Below, one piece after another: positions 23,345 to 34,265 of a DNA stretch of 64,000 nt; within the stretch, counting starts at the first letter, position 1, and each line of letters opens with the position of its first letter. Below the pieces are notes generated by a model that saw only the letters and a list, made by a program, of their open reading frames with translations, made no database searches and was not told the origin of the DNA. A program made the position numbers and the translations under genes. This DNA comes from Petunia secreta. Taxonomy: Eukaryota; Streptophyta; Magnoliopsida; Solanales; Solanaceae. The DNA is taken from NCBI GenBank assembly GCA_029990175.1, contig JARKIP010000033.1:6448001-6512000 (forward strand), given 5' to 3'.

Positions 23345-26300
23345 ATGGATAAGTTCCTCATTTGGATTATCCGGTCAGTTAACACTTAGGAAGCCTTTGA
23401 TAGGTTGATTACACTTAATCAAAGGAATCATTTTTAATTTATTGGTCTCATGGAACTATTTCAAAATATAAGTACCATTGAATGTTATAGAAGAAGGCTG
23501 GGTATGAAGCAGTGTTTTTATAACATTAATGGTAAAATTTGAGTTTTTGCTATTGGGGACTATGTTGTTTCAGAAATTATGAATGATGATCAGTAGTTGA
23601 CCTTAAATTTTTACCATGAACAATATGATCAAGAAGCGATGGTTACTTTTGTGTATGCAAAAATAAGTGCTATTGAGAGAATTCTGTTGTGGGATGCTAT
23701 GTTGTATTTTCATCAGATAATGAAAAGCCTTGGCTTTTTGTAGGGGATTTTAATGTTATATTATCTGACTCTAAAAAGTATGGTGGCTTGCCAATTTATT
23801 CTCAAGAATATGATGAGTTTGCAGCAACAATTGCTAATTGTCAGCTTTTGGATCTGGGCTTCTCTTCAGGTAGTGTTTTTACATGGTGGAATGGAAGAAC
23901 TGAGGAAGCTTTTATTCTCAAAAGGCTTGATAGATGTTTGTGTAATCAACAGCTGATGGATTTATTTCCTAGAATTGAAGTTGATCATTTAGCAAGAGTA
24001 GGATCTGATCATTCACCTCTCTTGGTTAAGTGCTCTCTGGATACAACTCCAATCATTAAATCCTTTAAGTTCTTGAACTTCTGGACTTCTCACGATACTT
24101 TTATGGATATTATTCCAGGTGCTTGGGCTATGGAAGTTTGAGAAAATCCATTTATTGTATTTCATACAAAATTGCAAGAATTAAAGAAGGTTTTGGGAAA
24201 ATGGAGCAAAGATACTTATGGGAATATTTTTCAGTGTGTTGCCTTGCTTGAAGATATTATTTTGGCGCATGCGTTTCAATTAGAGTCAGCCCCTACACCT
24301 GAGAATCGTGCAGCATTGAAGAAGGCAGAAGAAGAATTGAAACATTATCTTTCTTTGGAAGCTGAATTTTGGAAGCAAAAAGCTGGAATGCAATGGTTCA
24401 AAGAAGGTGATGCTAATACAAAATTCTTCCATGCTCATGTCAATGGTAAGAGGAAGAGGCTTAATGTTAAAAGAATCCAGAATAGAGATGGTACTTAGAT
24501 TAATTCACAGGAAGCAATGGGGAACGAGGCAGTTTTGTTCTATGAGAGGCAACTTTTTCAGGATACTCATGATCATAATTTTGATTTATTAATGTATGTC
24601 CCAAGACTGGTTATTGAGGAGCACAATGATGAGTTGATTAGGTTACCAAATATTGATGATGGTCGGGCTGCAGTTTTTGGTTTGAGTGGAGATAGTGTTA
24701 GTGGTCCATATAGATTTACTAGTAATTCTTTCAGGTGTGTTGGGATATTATCAAAGAGGATCTTCTACAAGTTGTTTGGGCTTTCTTTTGTGGTAGAGCT
24801 CTGCCAAAGTACATTACACACACTAATTTGGTCTTATTTCCTAAGAAGTCAAATGTTGTATCATTTAATGACTTGAGGCCAAATTAGTTTGTGTAACTTT
24901 GTTAACAAGGTATTGTCAAGAGATATTCATGATAGACTCTCTGAGATTCTTCCTATGTTGATTTCTCCTTATCAGGCTGGATTAGTTAAAGGGAGAAGTA
25001 TTGTGGAGAATGTGTTGCTAGCTCAAGAAATAATTCATGACATTAATGATAGGGGTCGGGTTCCTAATGTTATTATTAAATTAGATATGATGAAGTCGTA
25101 TGATACGATCGCTTGACCTTTTTTAACAATGGTGCTGAGGTAGTTTGGCTTCTGTCATGAATTTGTGGATGTTGTGTATCAATTAGTTTCTTCTAATTGG
25201 TATACAATACTTTTTAATGCGCAGTCTCATGGCTTTTTTCAATCTGAGAGGGGGTTAAAGTAAGGAGATCCACTCTCTCCCACGCTTTTTATAATTACGG
25301 TTAAGGTGCTCTCGAGGGGGTTGAATTATCTGCATAGTCACGGTCTCTATCAACAGAATAGCTAATAGCATAAAAACTGCCTAAATAGAGTCCCTACATT
25401 AATCATTTGTCGTATGCAGATGACACCATTTTATTTACTTCAATTGATGATGATTCTCTGCACTTGATTATGGGCATGTTAATTGCATATGAGAATGCTT
25501 CGGGGCAAAAAATTAATAAAGAAAATAGTGCAGTTTTTCTTCATGATTCAATGGCTGCACAGGAGGTTGAGAAGGTTGAGAGGATTACTCACATTCATAA
25601 AAATCCTTTTCATTTTACTTATTTAGGCTGCCCTATTTTTTATGGTAGAAGGAAAAAGATTTACTATGAAACTTTGATGAAGAAAGTGGCTGCGAAAATT
25701 CATATTTGGAGTGGCAAGATGCTTTCTTTTGGAGGTAGAGCTATCCTTATTAAGCATGTGCTTCAGAGCATGCCAATTCATATGTTGTCTGCCTTGAATC
25801 CACTTGATTGTGTGCTCCATCAGTTGCATAGCTTGTTTGCCAAGTCTTTTTGGGGCAATTTTCAGGAGGGTTCCTCTAGGCATTGGTCATCATGGAAACA
25901 TCTTTGCTTACCAGTGTAGGAAGGAGGTATGGGCTTCCACTCTTAATTTGATGTTTCCAGTGCTCTTTTTGCTAAATTGTGGTGGAATTTTAGAACTAGG
26001 ACCTCCATGTGAGGAACTTTTATGGCTAATAAATATTGTAAGAAATTGCACAAGGCCATTGTTCCCTATAAGAAAGGTTCCTATGTATGGAAGAAGATGT
26101 TAAAAGCGTGAGATGCCATAGATCATAAAATTATTTGGCGACCGAGCATGAGTAACTCTAATTTTTGGTTTGATAATTGGACGGAATTGGGTCCTCTTTA
26201 TTTTATTGTACCATTACATTTCAATTGTGATTTATGGTATAATACGGCAAAAGACGTTGTTGATGATGGTCGGTGGAATTATGAGGGATTAGCTCCACTT

Positions 26301-27474
26301 TTACCGGATGATTTTGCCACTCATGTGATTGAAAATGTGATAGTGGGACGTGCTGAAATGGGTAGAGATAAAGCTTAGTGGAGTCTCACACCTAATGGTA
26401 TGTTTACTCTGAGTAGTGCATGGCAATATTTGCGTCCCAAACAACATAAACAACCAATTTCCAAATATTTGTGGGTGACAGGAATGCCAATTAAAATTTC
26501 ATTTATGATGTGGAGATTCAAGTTGCCACTAGATGAAGAGTGGAAGAGATTGGGTTATAATTTTGCATCAAGGTGTTGGTGTTGCGATCATCCTAGTGTT
26601 GAAACAAGAGAGCACTTGTTCTTGACGAGCCCGATAGCGTCTAAATTGTGGCAGCAATTTGCACAAGGAGCAGGGATTAACATGGTGTCCAACACGCTGC
26701 ATGGTGTATGTTTTAGGTGGTGGAGGCAGTGGCATAAGCCTTGGTTACAAGTTGTATATCACACTATCTCTTCCTTTATAGTGTGGTCTTTGTGGAAGCG
26801 TAGGAATATCATAAGGCATGGAGGTAAAGTGTCATTGTTGTGCTTAATTTTATGAAGTTTCTAACAATGTCCTTTGCTTTGTGAAGTTGAGGTTTCCGCA
26901 GGTTAATGTGATTGGCACATCTTGGGGTTATATTGTGCACTCATTAGAAAGCTATCTTCCAAGATCTAAATATCTTCATGTTGCCTGGAAGAAGCCTGAA
27001 ATTGGGTGCTTAAAGTGTAACATAAATGGCTCATCTAGAGGAAACTCGGGATCGAGCTCAATTGGTTTTTGTATTAGAAATTGTAATGGTGATCTAATTT
27101 TGCTCATGCGAGAAAGATTGGTTTTCACACTAATGTCGAGGCGGAGGTGAAAGCAATCTTAGAGGCAATGAAATATTATGTAGAAAACAATTGGAGATCA
27201 ATCAGTTTTGAAACGGATTCATTGCTTATGAAGAATATTGTTGATGGGGTGTGGCCCAAGTTGTGGGCTGTTACTTCAATACTGGATGAGATCGATAAGA
27301 TTAAGAGTGCAGGGAATTTTCAATTTATTCATACCTATAGGGAGGGCAATAAGTTAGCTGATTATTTGGCGAATTTAGCATATGATGCGTCGAGTGTTAA
27401 TATTAGCTCATTTAACGAGCTCCCTCCAATGGTAAGTTGCTTTTGCACCTTGATAAGGAGCAATGTACAACAGT
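23345..27474 (+). pseudogene. LINE 2 ORF2: endonuclease, RT, zf-RVT, RNase H
   Basis: ORF2 starts only 3 bases after the ORF1 stop (MDKFLIWIIRSVNT). Domains: apurinic-type endonuclease at 23345-24141 (FIGLMELFQ, VGDFNVILS, GSDHSPLLVK); RT at about 24172-25919 (PYQAGLVKGRSIVENVLLAQ, KLDMMKSYDT, GDPLSPTLF, and the catalytic SYADDTILF at 25407); zf-RVT at 26400-26855; RNase H at about 26990-27474 (ETDSLLMKNIVD, HTYREGNKLADYLANLA). The first RNase H catalytic position reads CNINGSSRGN, i.e. Asn where LINE 1 keeps Asp (VNIDGASKGN). More than ten in-frame stops or shifts. The endonuclease nicks target DNA and RT primes there. Confidence 0.9.
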
Positions 27475-27476
27475 GA

Positions 27477-28726
27477 GATCATTGCTAATAAGAAGCTGAC
27501 TTTTATGCAAATTAAGGTGATGGGAGTAGTTCAAAGAAGGAAGGGCGCGAATGGGAGCTTTGATGATCGCTGTGACCAAGTCCTTATGGAGGAGGCCATG
27601 GTGATTTCCTTTATTTCTAACGTGTATTTTCTTTTTGTAGGTACAGATTGGATTTTTGTTTTCTTTCTCATACTTTTCACATTGGAATTCAGCTTTGTTA
27701 TTAGCCTGCTACAGTGGTGGTTGTTGCAGCTCGCAATTACGTTTTTTTATGCAAGGATAGTGTGGACTTATGGTAGCTCTTTCGCTGCTATGTTTCTTCT
27801 CAAGTATTGGATGTTGCATTGTCATTGGAAATATTACCCTGAAGCTGCTCTAGATCTTTTCATTACTACATGTACATGCTATACGCTCATACAATTGTGG
27901 AATTTGCGTGGTTGCTGTAGCTCGCGATCACGTTCTTTGACGCGAGGATACTGTGGAATTTTGCTAGCTCGTTCACAGCAGCTTAATTGTGTGGTTCCAG
28001 ATGCTGGATTTGTTTCCTCTTCAAGGAACCACAATTGCTTTTGGACATTCAAGCAACCACTTTTTTGAAATTAGTCAATGGATTAGCATTGTGGTTTTTA
28101 CTCGATAAGCTGCATATTTTGATGAGCTCTGAAGTACTGATTTGCGCATTGTTCTTCCTGGGATGTCTCTTGGAGAATGGTTTGTTATCAAGATGGTGAG
28201 GTGAGTATTTTTACAGCTATCATTTATTACAAGATCTTTTACAAGTATACATGGAACTGTTCCAAGGAGCCGCTTTATGGAACTGTTCTTCATCCTGTTT
28301 CAACCAAGAATAACACGCCATTGGTCCAGGATTTTAACGTAGCCCCTGCTGTTTTTTTTTAAGCTGCTTTGCTTCACCAAGTATCTCAGTTCATACCCCT
28401 GATTTAACCAACATGGAAGACAAGTTATTGAAGACAACTTTCAAGCTTAAAAATATTTTCTTCACTATTTCAAGTAGTATACTAGCTAATTTTACAATGT
28501 AAAGTGCAATACTTATGTGCTTTATTTATCTTACTTGGTGGTATTAACATCATTTGATGTTCATACCAAGGAGGGAAGTGAGCATGTAGGCACTGTGCTA
28601 TCTTAGATGTAGCTTTTTTTTTTAACTGCCAATTTTTGGCTCAATTTGTAAACACATTATATATTTTAGTTTATAATTAATAAAATTGGTCTCTAGGCAC
28701 CATGCCTAGTTGATTCTTTGTTTTTT
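27477..28726 (+). other. LINE 2 3' UTR
   Basis: About 1.25 kb of T-rich non-coding sequence. It shares with LINE 1 a CTTTTTGTAG/GTACAG acceptor-like site (about 27629-27645) and the ending CTAGGCACCATGCCTAGTTG (28693-28712). Open frames here (27463-28068 and shorter ones) lack family features. Confidence 0.6.
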
Positions 28727-28746
28727 AAAAAAATCTGTACCAAGGA
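28727..28746. repeat. Target-site duplication, right copy (LINE 2)
   Basis: Exact repeat of 20610-20629. A shorter related string, TACCAAGGAGGG, also occurs inside the LINE 2 3' UTR at about 28563, so a shared element motif cannot be fully excluded. Confidence 0.75.
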
Positions 28747-29218
28747 GGGACCACTTTTTATCCGTACAAGAGTTGTTGTGTAAAACGAATGGCAGATTCT
28801 CCTAGGTTATCTTTTTTTTTTTTTTTTTTTGTGGTCGTTGAATCTCGTTAGTAGATCTCTAAAGTAATTCCTTCTACTCGAGATCGTACTAATTTGTTTG
28901 AGCTTATAGGAACTCATGCGTGAGGCGACCGATGTCCAAAATATCGTAGAAAATTCTTTGAACTCCCGTGCGCAGTTAAATAGCATCTGTTCCATCGAGT
29001 CGAAATCAATTCACTCTTCCCGAAGGAGACAGTGTGACTTGTCAAATTTGAAGAGTCTTAGAGAAATTGATCAAACCGAGAAAGCTATTGGTAACAAGTT
29101 CTTGAGTGACCGAACCTACAAATTGAGTGGACCCGAGCGCCACCTAAAAAAAATGAGGGAGAGTGTGAGGTGATTTCTAATTTTAACATTTTCTTGGTCT
29201 TTGATTTGTGCAGGTGCC
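28747..29218 (+). other. Remaining leader of the outer Ty3/gypsy element
   Basis: Non-coding sequence between the LINE tail and the gag start, with a T19 run at 28812-28830. It ends TTTGTGCAGGTGCCATGG, a splice-acceptor-like context just before the gag ATG. No primer site or 5' LTR is seen, so LINE 1 probably inserted into this leader and the 5' LTR lies outside the window. Confidence 0.5.
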
Positions 29219-30740
29219 ATGGCTGGGAATGGAGGCGAAGGAAAGGGTGTTGAAGCGTCCGAGGTATCGTTAGCCGATCTTTTGGCTGTGATACAAGGCA
29301 TTAGTGCCGAGGTGAAAAGAGTGAGTGCTCGAGTAGCAAACATCGAGCAAGAGAAAGCATCTGTGGCCTTGCCTGGGTCCGGCGCTGGTACTAGAAACTC
29401 CACTCCTATGAAACTGGAGCAGTTTGCTGAGTTGGTTCGTAAAAAACGATTGAGGAATGAGACTGTTCGAAATGAAGCTGTGGGCAATCCCCGAGCTGAA
29501 CCAAACTTGGGCATTCCCCGAGTGCATCAACATTATATGGGCAATCCCCAAGCGGAACAACAAAACTTGGGCAATCCCCAAGCTGATCATCAAAACTTGG
29601 GCATTCCCCGATGTGATAGATTACCACTTCCAAGGGCCCGAAGACAAGTCGTGGTCGTTGATGAAAAGGGTGATGATGGAGAGTTTTCCGAGGTTGAAGT
29701 TAAGTATAAGCCACCTTTCGTTGAACGAAGGCAAGTTCAACGAGGTCGTAGAAACTACTAAGGTCGAGGTGCAAATATTGATAGCTATTTTGAGCATGGG
29801 GCTGATGATCATTGTAATGAGTATCCGGAATCGATCTGAGGTGCTCATGATTCAAACTTGAACAGTGCCAAGGTCACTATTCCACCCTTCAGAGAAACTA
29901 GAGGCTGATGATTATTACGATGAGTATCCGAAATCGATCCGAGGTGCTCGTGATTCAAACTTGAACAGTGTCAAGGTCACTATTCCACCCTTCAGAGAAA
30001 CTAGTGATTCGAACCAATATCTTGAATGGAAGGTTCGTTTGGAACGAATCTTTGAGACAAATGAGATGACCGAAGAAAGGAAAGGTTCCCATGCTATTGC
30101 TTCGTTCGAGGCATATGCATCGATATGGTGGGAAGCTGGCAAGCAAATGAGGAGAAGAAATGTCTATCTTGGGAATCTTACTTGGGCATAACTGAAGAGA
30201 ATGATGGATGCTAAGTATGTGACTGCCAAATATCGGCAAGAAAAACTTCGGAAGCAATATGATTTGAAACAAGGGTCCAAATCGATCGAAGAGTACTATG
30301 ATGAGTTCAAAAAGATTCGATTGGCTCTTGACATGGAAGAAGATGATGAACAAGCCATCATTCGGTTCAAAAATAGACTGACTCGAGAAAGGCCATCTCA
30401 ATTGAGACTGCATGTGTATCAAACATTCGAAGATGTATTCCATGCAGCCGCTGATGCTGTGAAATGGGTGAAGGACGACAATGCAAACCGTTACTGAGGA
30501 CTCACTACTTCAACTCCTTCGAACCGAAGTAAAGATTAGAAGGGTCCGAATCCTACAAGTGCCAACACTGACCGAGATAAAAAAAAGACCATTCAAAAGA
30601 TGAGTGACCGTTAATAACTCCAAGGAAGTGGGAGGTAAAGTTTAACTCAATACTCCTAGTGCTTCAAACATTCAGTGTCATAAATGGAGGGGTTATGGTC
30701 ACATGGCAAAAGAATGTCCGACTCGTAAAGTTATGCTTTT
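29219..30740 (+). pseudogene. Outer Ty3/gypsy gag
   Basis: The ATG at 29219 (MAGNGGEGKGVEASE) is preferred over the in-frame upstream TTG at 29201. The N-terminal part holds a short amino-acid repeat (NLGNPQA-type, 29478-29612). The capsid part is at 29865-30497 (NQYLEWKVRLERIFETNEMT, IASFEAYASIWWEA, EYYDEFKKIRLALDME). A 103-bp tandem duplication at 29801-30006 shifts the frame. The zinc knuckle at about 30673-30716 reads CHKWRGYGHMAKEC, with Trp in place of the second Cys. Family matches the inner element at 33555-41117. Confidence 0.88.
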
Positions 30741-31376
30741 TCTCGAAGATGGAACCGCCCATGAGCAAGCGAGTGACACTGAGGAAGAAAATGGAGAGGA
30801 GACTGACCGAGCTGAAAATGATGATGGTCGTGAAGCAGCTGAAAATGACCATCCAGAAATGTTTCTTGTGGTTCATAGAAATTTGAGCTATATGATTCTT
30901 GAAGAAGAGGACAGCCAAAGGGAAAATCTTTTCCATACGAGGTGTCGAGTGAGGGGAAAAGTTTGTTCTATGATTATTGATTCAGGTAGTTGTGCAAATG
31001 TGGTGAGCCAAACCTTAATATCACAAATGAGATTACCTACCTCGAAGCACCCTCATCCTTACCACTTGCAATGGTTAAATGAATGTGGAGAATTGAAGGT
31101 TGTCAAGCAAGTGTGGATCAAGTTCAAGGTAGGAGAATATCAAGATGAGATGATGTTTGATGTGATACTGATGCAAGCTTGTCATTTGCTATTGGGTCGA
31201 CCATGGCAGTATGATCGCTCGGTTATACATAACGTACAATCCAACTCTTGCACTGCTAAGCTCGGATGAGAGAGTTTCATACCTAAACCATTGTCTCCAA
31301 AACAAGTCAGTGAGGACTATAAACGAATGAAGGAGCTAAAAGAAGCGGAGCAAAATCTCCCGCCGATACACCAATT
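30741..31376 (+). pseudogene. Outer Ty3/gypsy protease
   Basis: Aspartic protease following the gag acidic linker. MIIDSGSCANVVSQTLI contains the active-site DSG, and ACHLLLGRPWQYDRSVIHN is the usual C-terminal hallmark. The frame 30703-31269 is open through both, ending in a stop at 31267-31269. The product would process Gag-Pol. It is the best preserved segment of the outer element. Confidence 0.88.
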
Positions 31377-32516
31377 ATGGCCGAGGACAGAAATTCACCA
31401 CCCAAGGTAAACAATGTTTATGCAATAATGCAACCGGGTGAGTATCTACGAGGCAACGACAACAGTCGATTGATGATTTTCCTCGTACACAAGGGTATCC
31501 TTCTAAACACTAATGATGATTTCACTAACGATAACCTTTTGCCCAGTGTTGTTCAAAGTGTTTTTCAGGACTTCGGAAACATGTTCCCTGAAGAAATGCT
31601 AGGTGGATTGCCTCCGTTGAGAGGAATCGAGCATCAAATTGACTTCATTCTGGGATCTCAAATCCCCAACAAACCTGCATACCGGTGTAATCCCTAAGAC
31701 ACCAAACAGCTCCATCGGCAGGTGGACGAATTGTTGAACAAAGACTTAGTTCGAGAGAGCTTGAGTGCTTGCGCCGTTCCTATTATCCTTGTCCCAAAGA
31801 AAGATGGAACATGGCGATTATGTGTTGATTTCCAAGCAATCAACAAGATAACGGTAAAGTAGCGTCATCCTATCCCTCGATTAGATGACATGCTAGATGA
31901 ATTCAGTGGTTCTTCTAATTTTTCGAAGATAGACCTCAGGTCCGGTTACCACCAAATCCAAATGAAACCGGGTGATGAGTGGAAAACGGTATTCAAGACC
32001 AAATTCGGTCTCTATCTATGGTTAGTGATGCCTTTTGGCCTCTCTAACACACCGATCACTTTTATGTGATTGATGAATCATGTGCTTAAACCGTTCATAA
32101 ATAAGTTTTTTGTTGTTTACTTCGATGAGATACTTGTTCATAGTAAATCTGTGGATGAACATGTCGAACACTTAAGGCTAGTTCTTAATACACTTCGGGG
32201 TCGTTCGGTTGAAGGAGTTTTTTACGCGGGTATTAGTAATGTGGATATTAAAAATGTGTGTATTAATAATGTGGGTATGGATAATGCGGGTATTAGTTAT
32301 GTGGGGTTTAGTAATGTGGGTATTAGTCATGAATATATTATAATGTATGGATTATTCCACAGAAAACCAACCGAACGCTGCGTTAAATTAGCGCAGAGTT
32401 TTGTGCGGGTATTAACTTATGCAGGGAGCAACCTAACGACCTCTTAGGGAAGAGAAGTTGTAAGCTAACTTCAAAATCACGTTTCTGCTGAGCGTGTAGT
32501 CTTTCTAGGATTCGCT
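31377..32516 (+). pseudogene. Outer Ty3/gypsy reverse transcriptase (interrupted by a MITE)
   Basis: After a linker (31377-31697, PPLRGIEHQIDFILGSQIPN) come RT motifs: VDELLNKDLVRESLSACAVP, KIDLRSGYHQIQMKPGDEWK, MPFGLSNTPITFM and VVYFDEILVHSK. The catalytic box normally reading YFDDIL reads YFDEIL, so the second Asp is Glu. Stops occur near 31697, 31859 and 32068. A 247-bp MITE sits at 32196-32442 between NTLR and EEKL of the thumb region. Confidence 0.88.
32196..32442. mobile_element. MITE with GGTCGTTCGGTTG-type terminal inverted repeats
   Basis: The insertion interrupts RT codons. It is flanked by CTT at 32193-32195 and 32443-32445, and removing it plus one CTT restores a continuous TLREEKL reading. 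Terminal repeats: GGTCGTTCGGTTG on the left, and GGTCGTTAGGTTG as the complement of the right. A 3-bp duplication and GGTCGTT ends suggest a PIF/Harbinger (Tourist-like) MITE, though the usual target is TTA/TAA. The interior has about five degenerate copies of GGGTATTAGTAATGTG. Confidence 0.8.
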
Positions 32517-33311
32517 GTGAGTACTAATGGTGTTGAAGTCGATGCGTCAAAAGTCGAGGCTATCAAAGATAGGCCGGCTCCAACCTCGGCATCTCAAGTT
32601 CGTAGCTTCCATGGATTAGCTAGCTTTTACCGAAGATTTGTTCATGACTTTAGCATCGTGGCAGCTCTTTTAACTGAGATGGTAAAGAAAGACCATCCAT
32701 TTGTGTGGGGAGAGTCCCAAGAGAGGGCTTTCCAAGAGTTGAAACAGAGGCTAAGTTCTGCCCCGTTACTACAACTCTCTGACTTCGACAAAGCATTCGA
32801 GGTTGAATGTGATACGTCTGGAGTTGGGATCGGAGGAGTGCTTATGCAAGAATTGAAACCGATCACTTACTTCAGCGAAAAGCTTAAGAGTGCAACCTTG
32901 AACTACTCTACGTATGGCAAGGAATTGTATGCCCTCGTTCAAGCACTCGCTCACTGGCAACATTATCTATGGCCCTGTGAGTTTGTGATTAAAAGTGATC
33001 ATGAATCTTTGAAACATCTCTGAGGCCAAGAAAAGTGAACCGGCGGCATGCCAAGTGGGTGGAATTAATTGAGAGCTTTTCAATGTAATTCATTACAAGA
33101 AGGGTAAAGACAATGTTGTGGCCGATGCGCTGTCGAGAAAGTTCGACTTAGCGGCCACTCTCGCTTTGAGATTAATGGGATTCAAAAGTATCAAGTTGAT
33201 GTATGAACACGATCCAAAGCTTAAGAGCGTCCGAGACGTTATCTTGAGTGGCCAGAGGGTAGAGAATATTAATGGCACGATGGCTACCTCTTCAAGAATG
33301 GGAGGGGTTGT
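32517..33311 (+). pseudogene. Outer Ty3/gypsy RNase H
   Basis: The end of the RT connection (FHGLASFYRRFVHDFS) leads into RNase H: FEVECDTSGVGIGGVLMQ, PITYFSEKLKSATLNYSTYGKE, HWQHYLWPCEFVIKSDHESL and, after a stop at 33021, VVADALSRKFD. The last catalytic region DALSRK is retained. A spacer (33170-33311) leads to the integrase zinc finger. Confidence 0.88.
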
Positions 33312-33554
33312 GTGCCTGTGTCATCATGGAGAGAGCTTTTGGTTCGAGAAGCTCACTCCAGGGGCTTAATGGGACACTTCGGTGTCGATAAAACTCTTGG
33401 TATCTTAACCGAACAGTTTCACTGGCCCAAAAAGCGAAGAGATGTAGAAAAGCTTTGTAATGCTTGTATAGATTGCAAGAAAGCTAAATCGAGGTCCAAC
33501 CCTCATGGTTTTTATACTCCGTTACCTGTTCCAAATCGACCATGGGTTGATGTA
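33312..33554 (+). pseudogene. Outer Ty3/gypsy integrase, N-terminal part
   Basis: Carries the HHCC zinc-binding domain (EAHSRGLMGHFGVDKT, then CNACIDCKKAKSRSNPHG) and ends at PVPNRPWVDV, where the inner element is inserted. The protein continues on the other side at 41123. Insertion falls just before the first catalytic Asp. Confidence 0.9.
33550..33554. repeat. Target-site duplication ATGTA, left copy
   Basis: ATGTA precedes the inner element and recurs at 41118-41122. Five bases is the usual Ty3/gypsy duplication length. Confidence 0.93.
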
Positions 33555-34265
33555 TGATAAGAATCAAACGCGGAAAAAGTAAAAGATAGGAACGAGACGT
33601 AACTTGATCACTAATCTCAAGTAGCAACGGAGAACCCGTTCCGTTACACCCCGAGAGAAGGCCAAGAAAACCTACTCTAGGCAACTAACCTCGAGCTAAC
33701 GTGAGCACGCAAGTAGAATGGTCGGGGGGATTGGAAATCATCTAGATTCACTAGAGGAAGAACAAGTCCCATCAAGGTTTTCATTCAATAGAAGAGTTCA
33801 ACTCTCAACACAAAGGTTTGTTTAATCATCAAAATAAGCTAATGAAATAAACAAGCTATCTAGCTATTTATAGGTATTTTTAGGCACCAATTGAAAGGTC
33901 TAAAATTCCCACACTTAGGCTTAGGAATAAAAGACCACATAGGGTCAAAATAGACATAACACTAGCAAGAATCCCGTGCTTCAGCGTTTTGGGCGGGGCG
34001 CCCGGATGTGGGGCGGACCGCCTGCCCAATTGAGCAGTGGGGGAGGCTGGGCGGAGCGCCTGGCCCCCTTGTCCTCTGGGCGGGGCGCCTAAGGCTCAGG
34101 CGGAGCACCTGGTGCACTGGGCTGCACCTCTTGCACTTCGATCACTCAGAATGGTTCCAATCACTTCCTTCTTCTAGGCCCTTCCTCACCAAGTGTAAGT
34201 GTACTCATTGGATCTCCTTAGATTGGCTCCGTGTGAAGGGTCTTGTGGGGGTTTGGGTCTTATCA
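33555..34265 (-). mobile_element. 3' LTR of inner gypsy element (711 bp)
   Basis: Begins TGATAAGAATC and ends GGGTCTTATCA in plus orientation. It is near identical to 40385-41117 but lacks a roughly 20-base duplication of the GGGCGGAGCGCC unit. It holds the GC-rich cluster at 33990-34110. The pol reading frame runs into it and stops at 34205. Confidence 0.95.
33864..33873 (-). promoter_or_regulatory. TATA box of the LTR promoter (3' LTR copy)
   Basis: Minus strand CTATAAATAG, conserved in the 5' LTR at 40695-40704. Position inside the LTR fits the U3/R promoter of a gypsy element. Confidence 0.65.

Larger units (their letters stand above)
20630..28726 (+). mobile_element. LINE 2: probably full-length L1-type retrotransposon (about 8.1 kb)
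   Basis: Flanked by a 20-bp direct duplication. Order: short 5' UTR (about 75 bases), ORF1 with DUF4283-like and zinc-knuckle regions, ORF2 with endonuclease, RT, zf-RVT and RNase H, long 3' UTR, T/A-rich tail. This is the standard plant L1 plan. Presence of the ORF1 start close to the left duplication argues that the 5' end is complete. Coding regions are riddled with stops and frameshifts. Confidence 0.88.

Noticed and set aside
27463..28068. 201-codon open frame in the LINE 2 3' UTR
   Set aside because: Different from the LINE 1 frame at the same place, no motifs, T-rich composition.
32221..32447. Repeated GISNVGI-like peptide continuing the RT frame
   Set aside because: It is the MITE insertion read in the RT frame, not a protein repeat domain.
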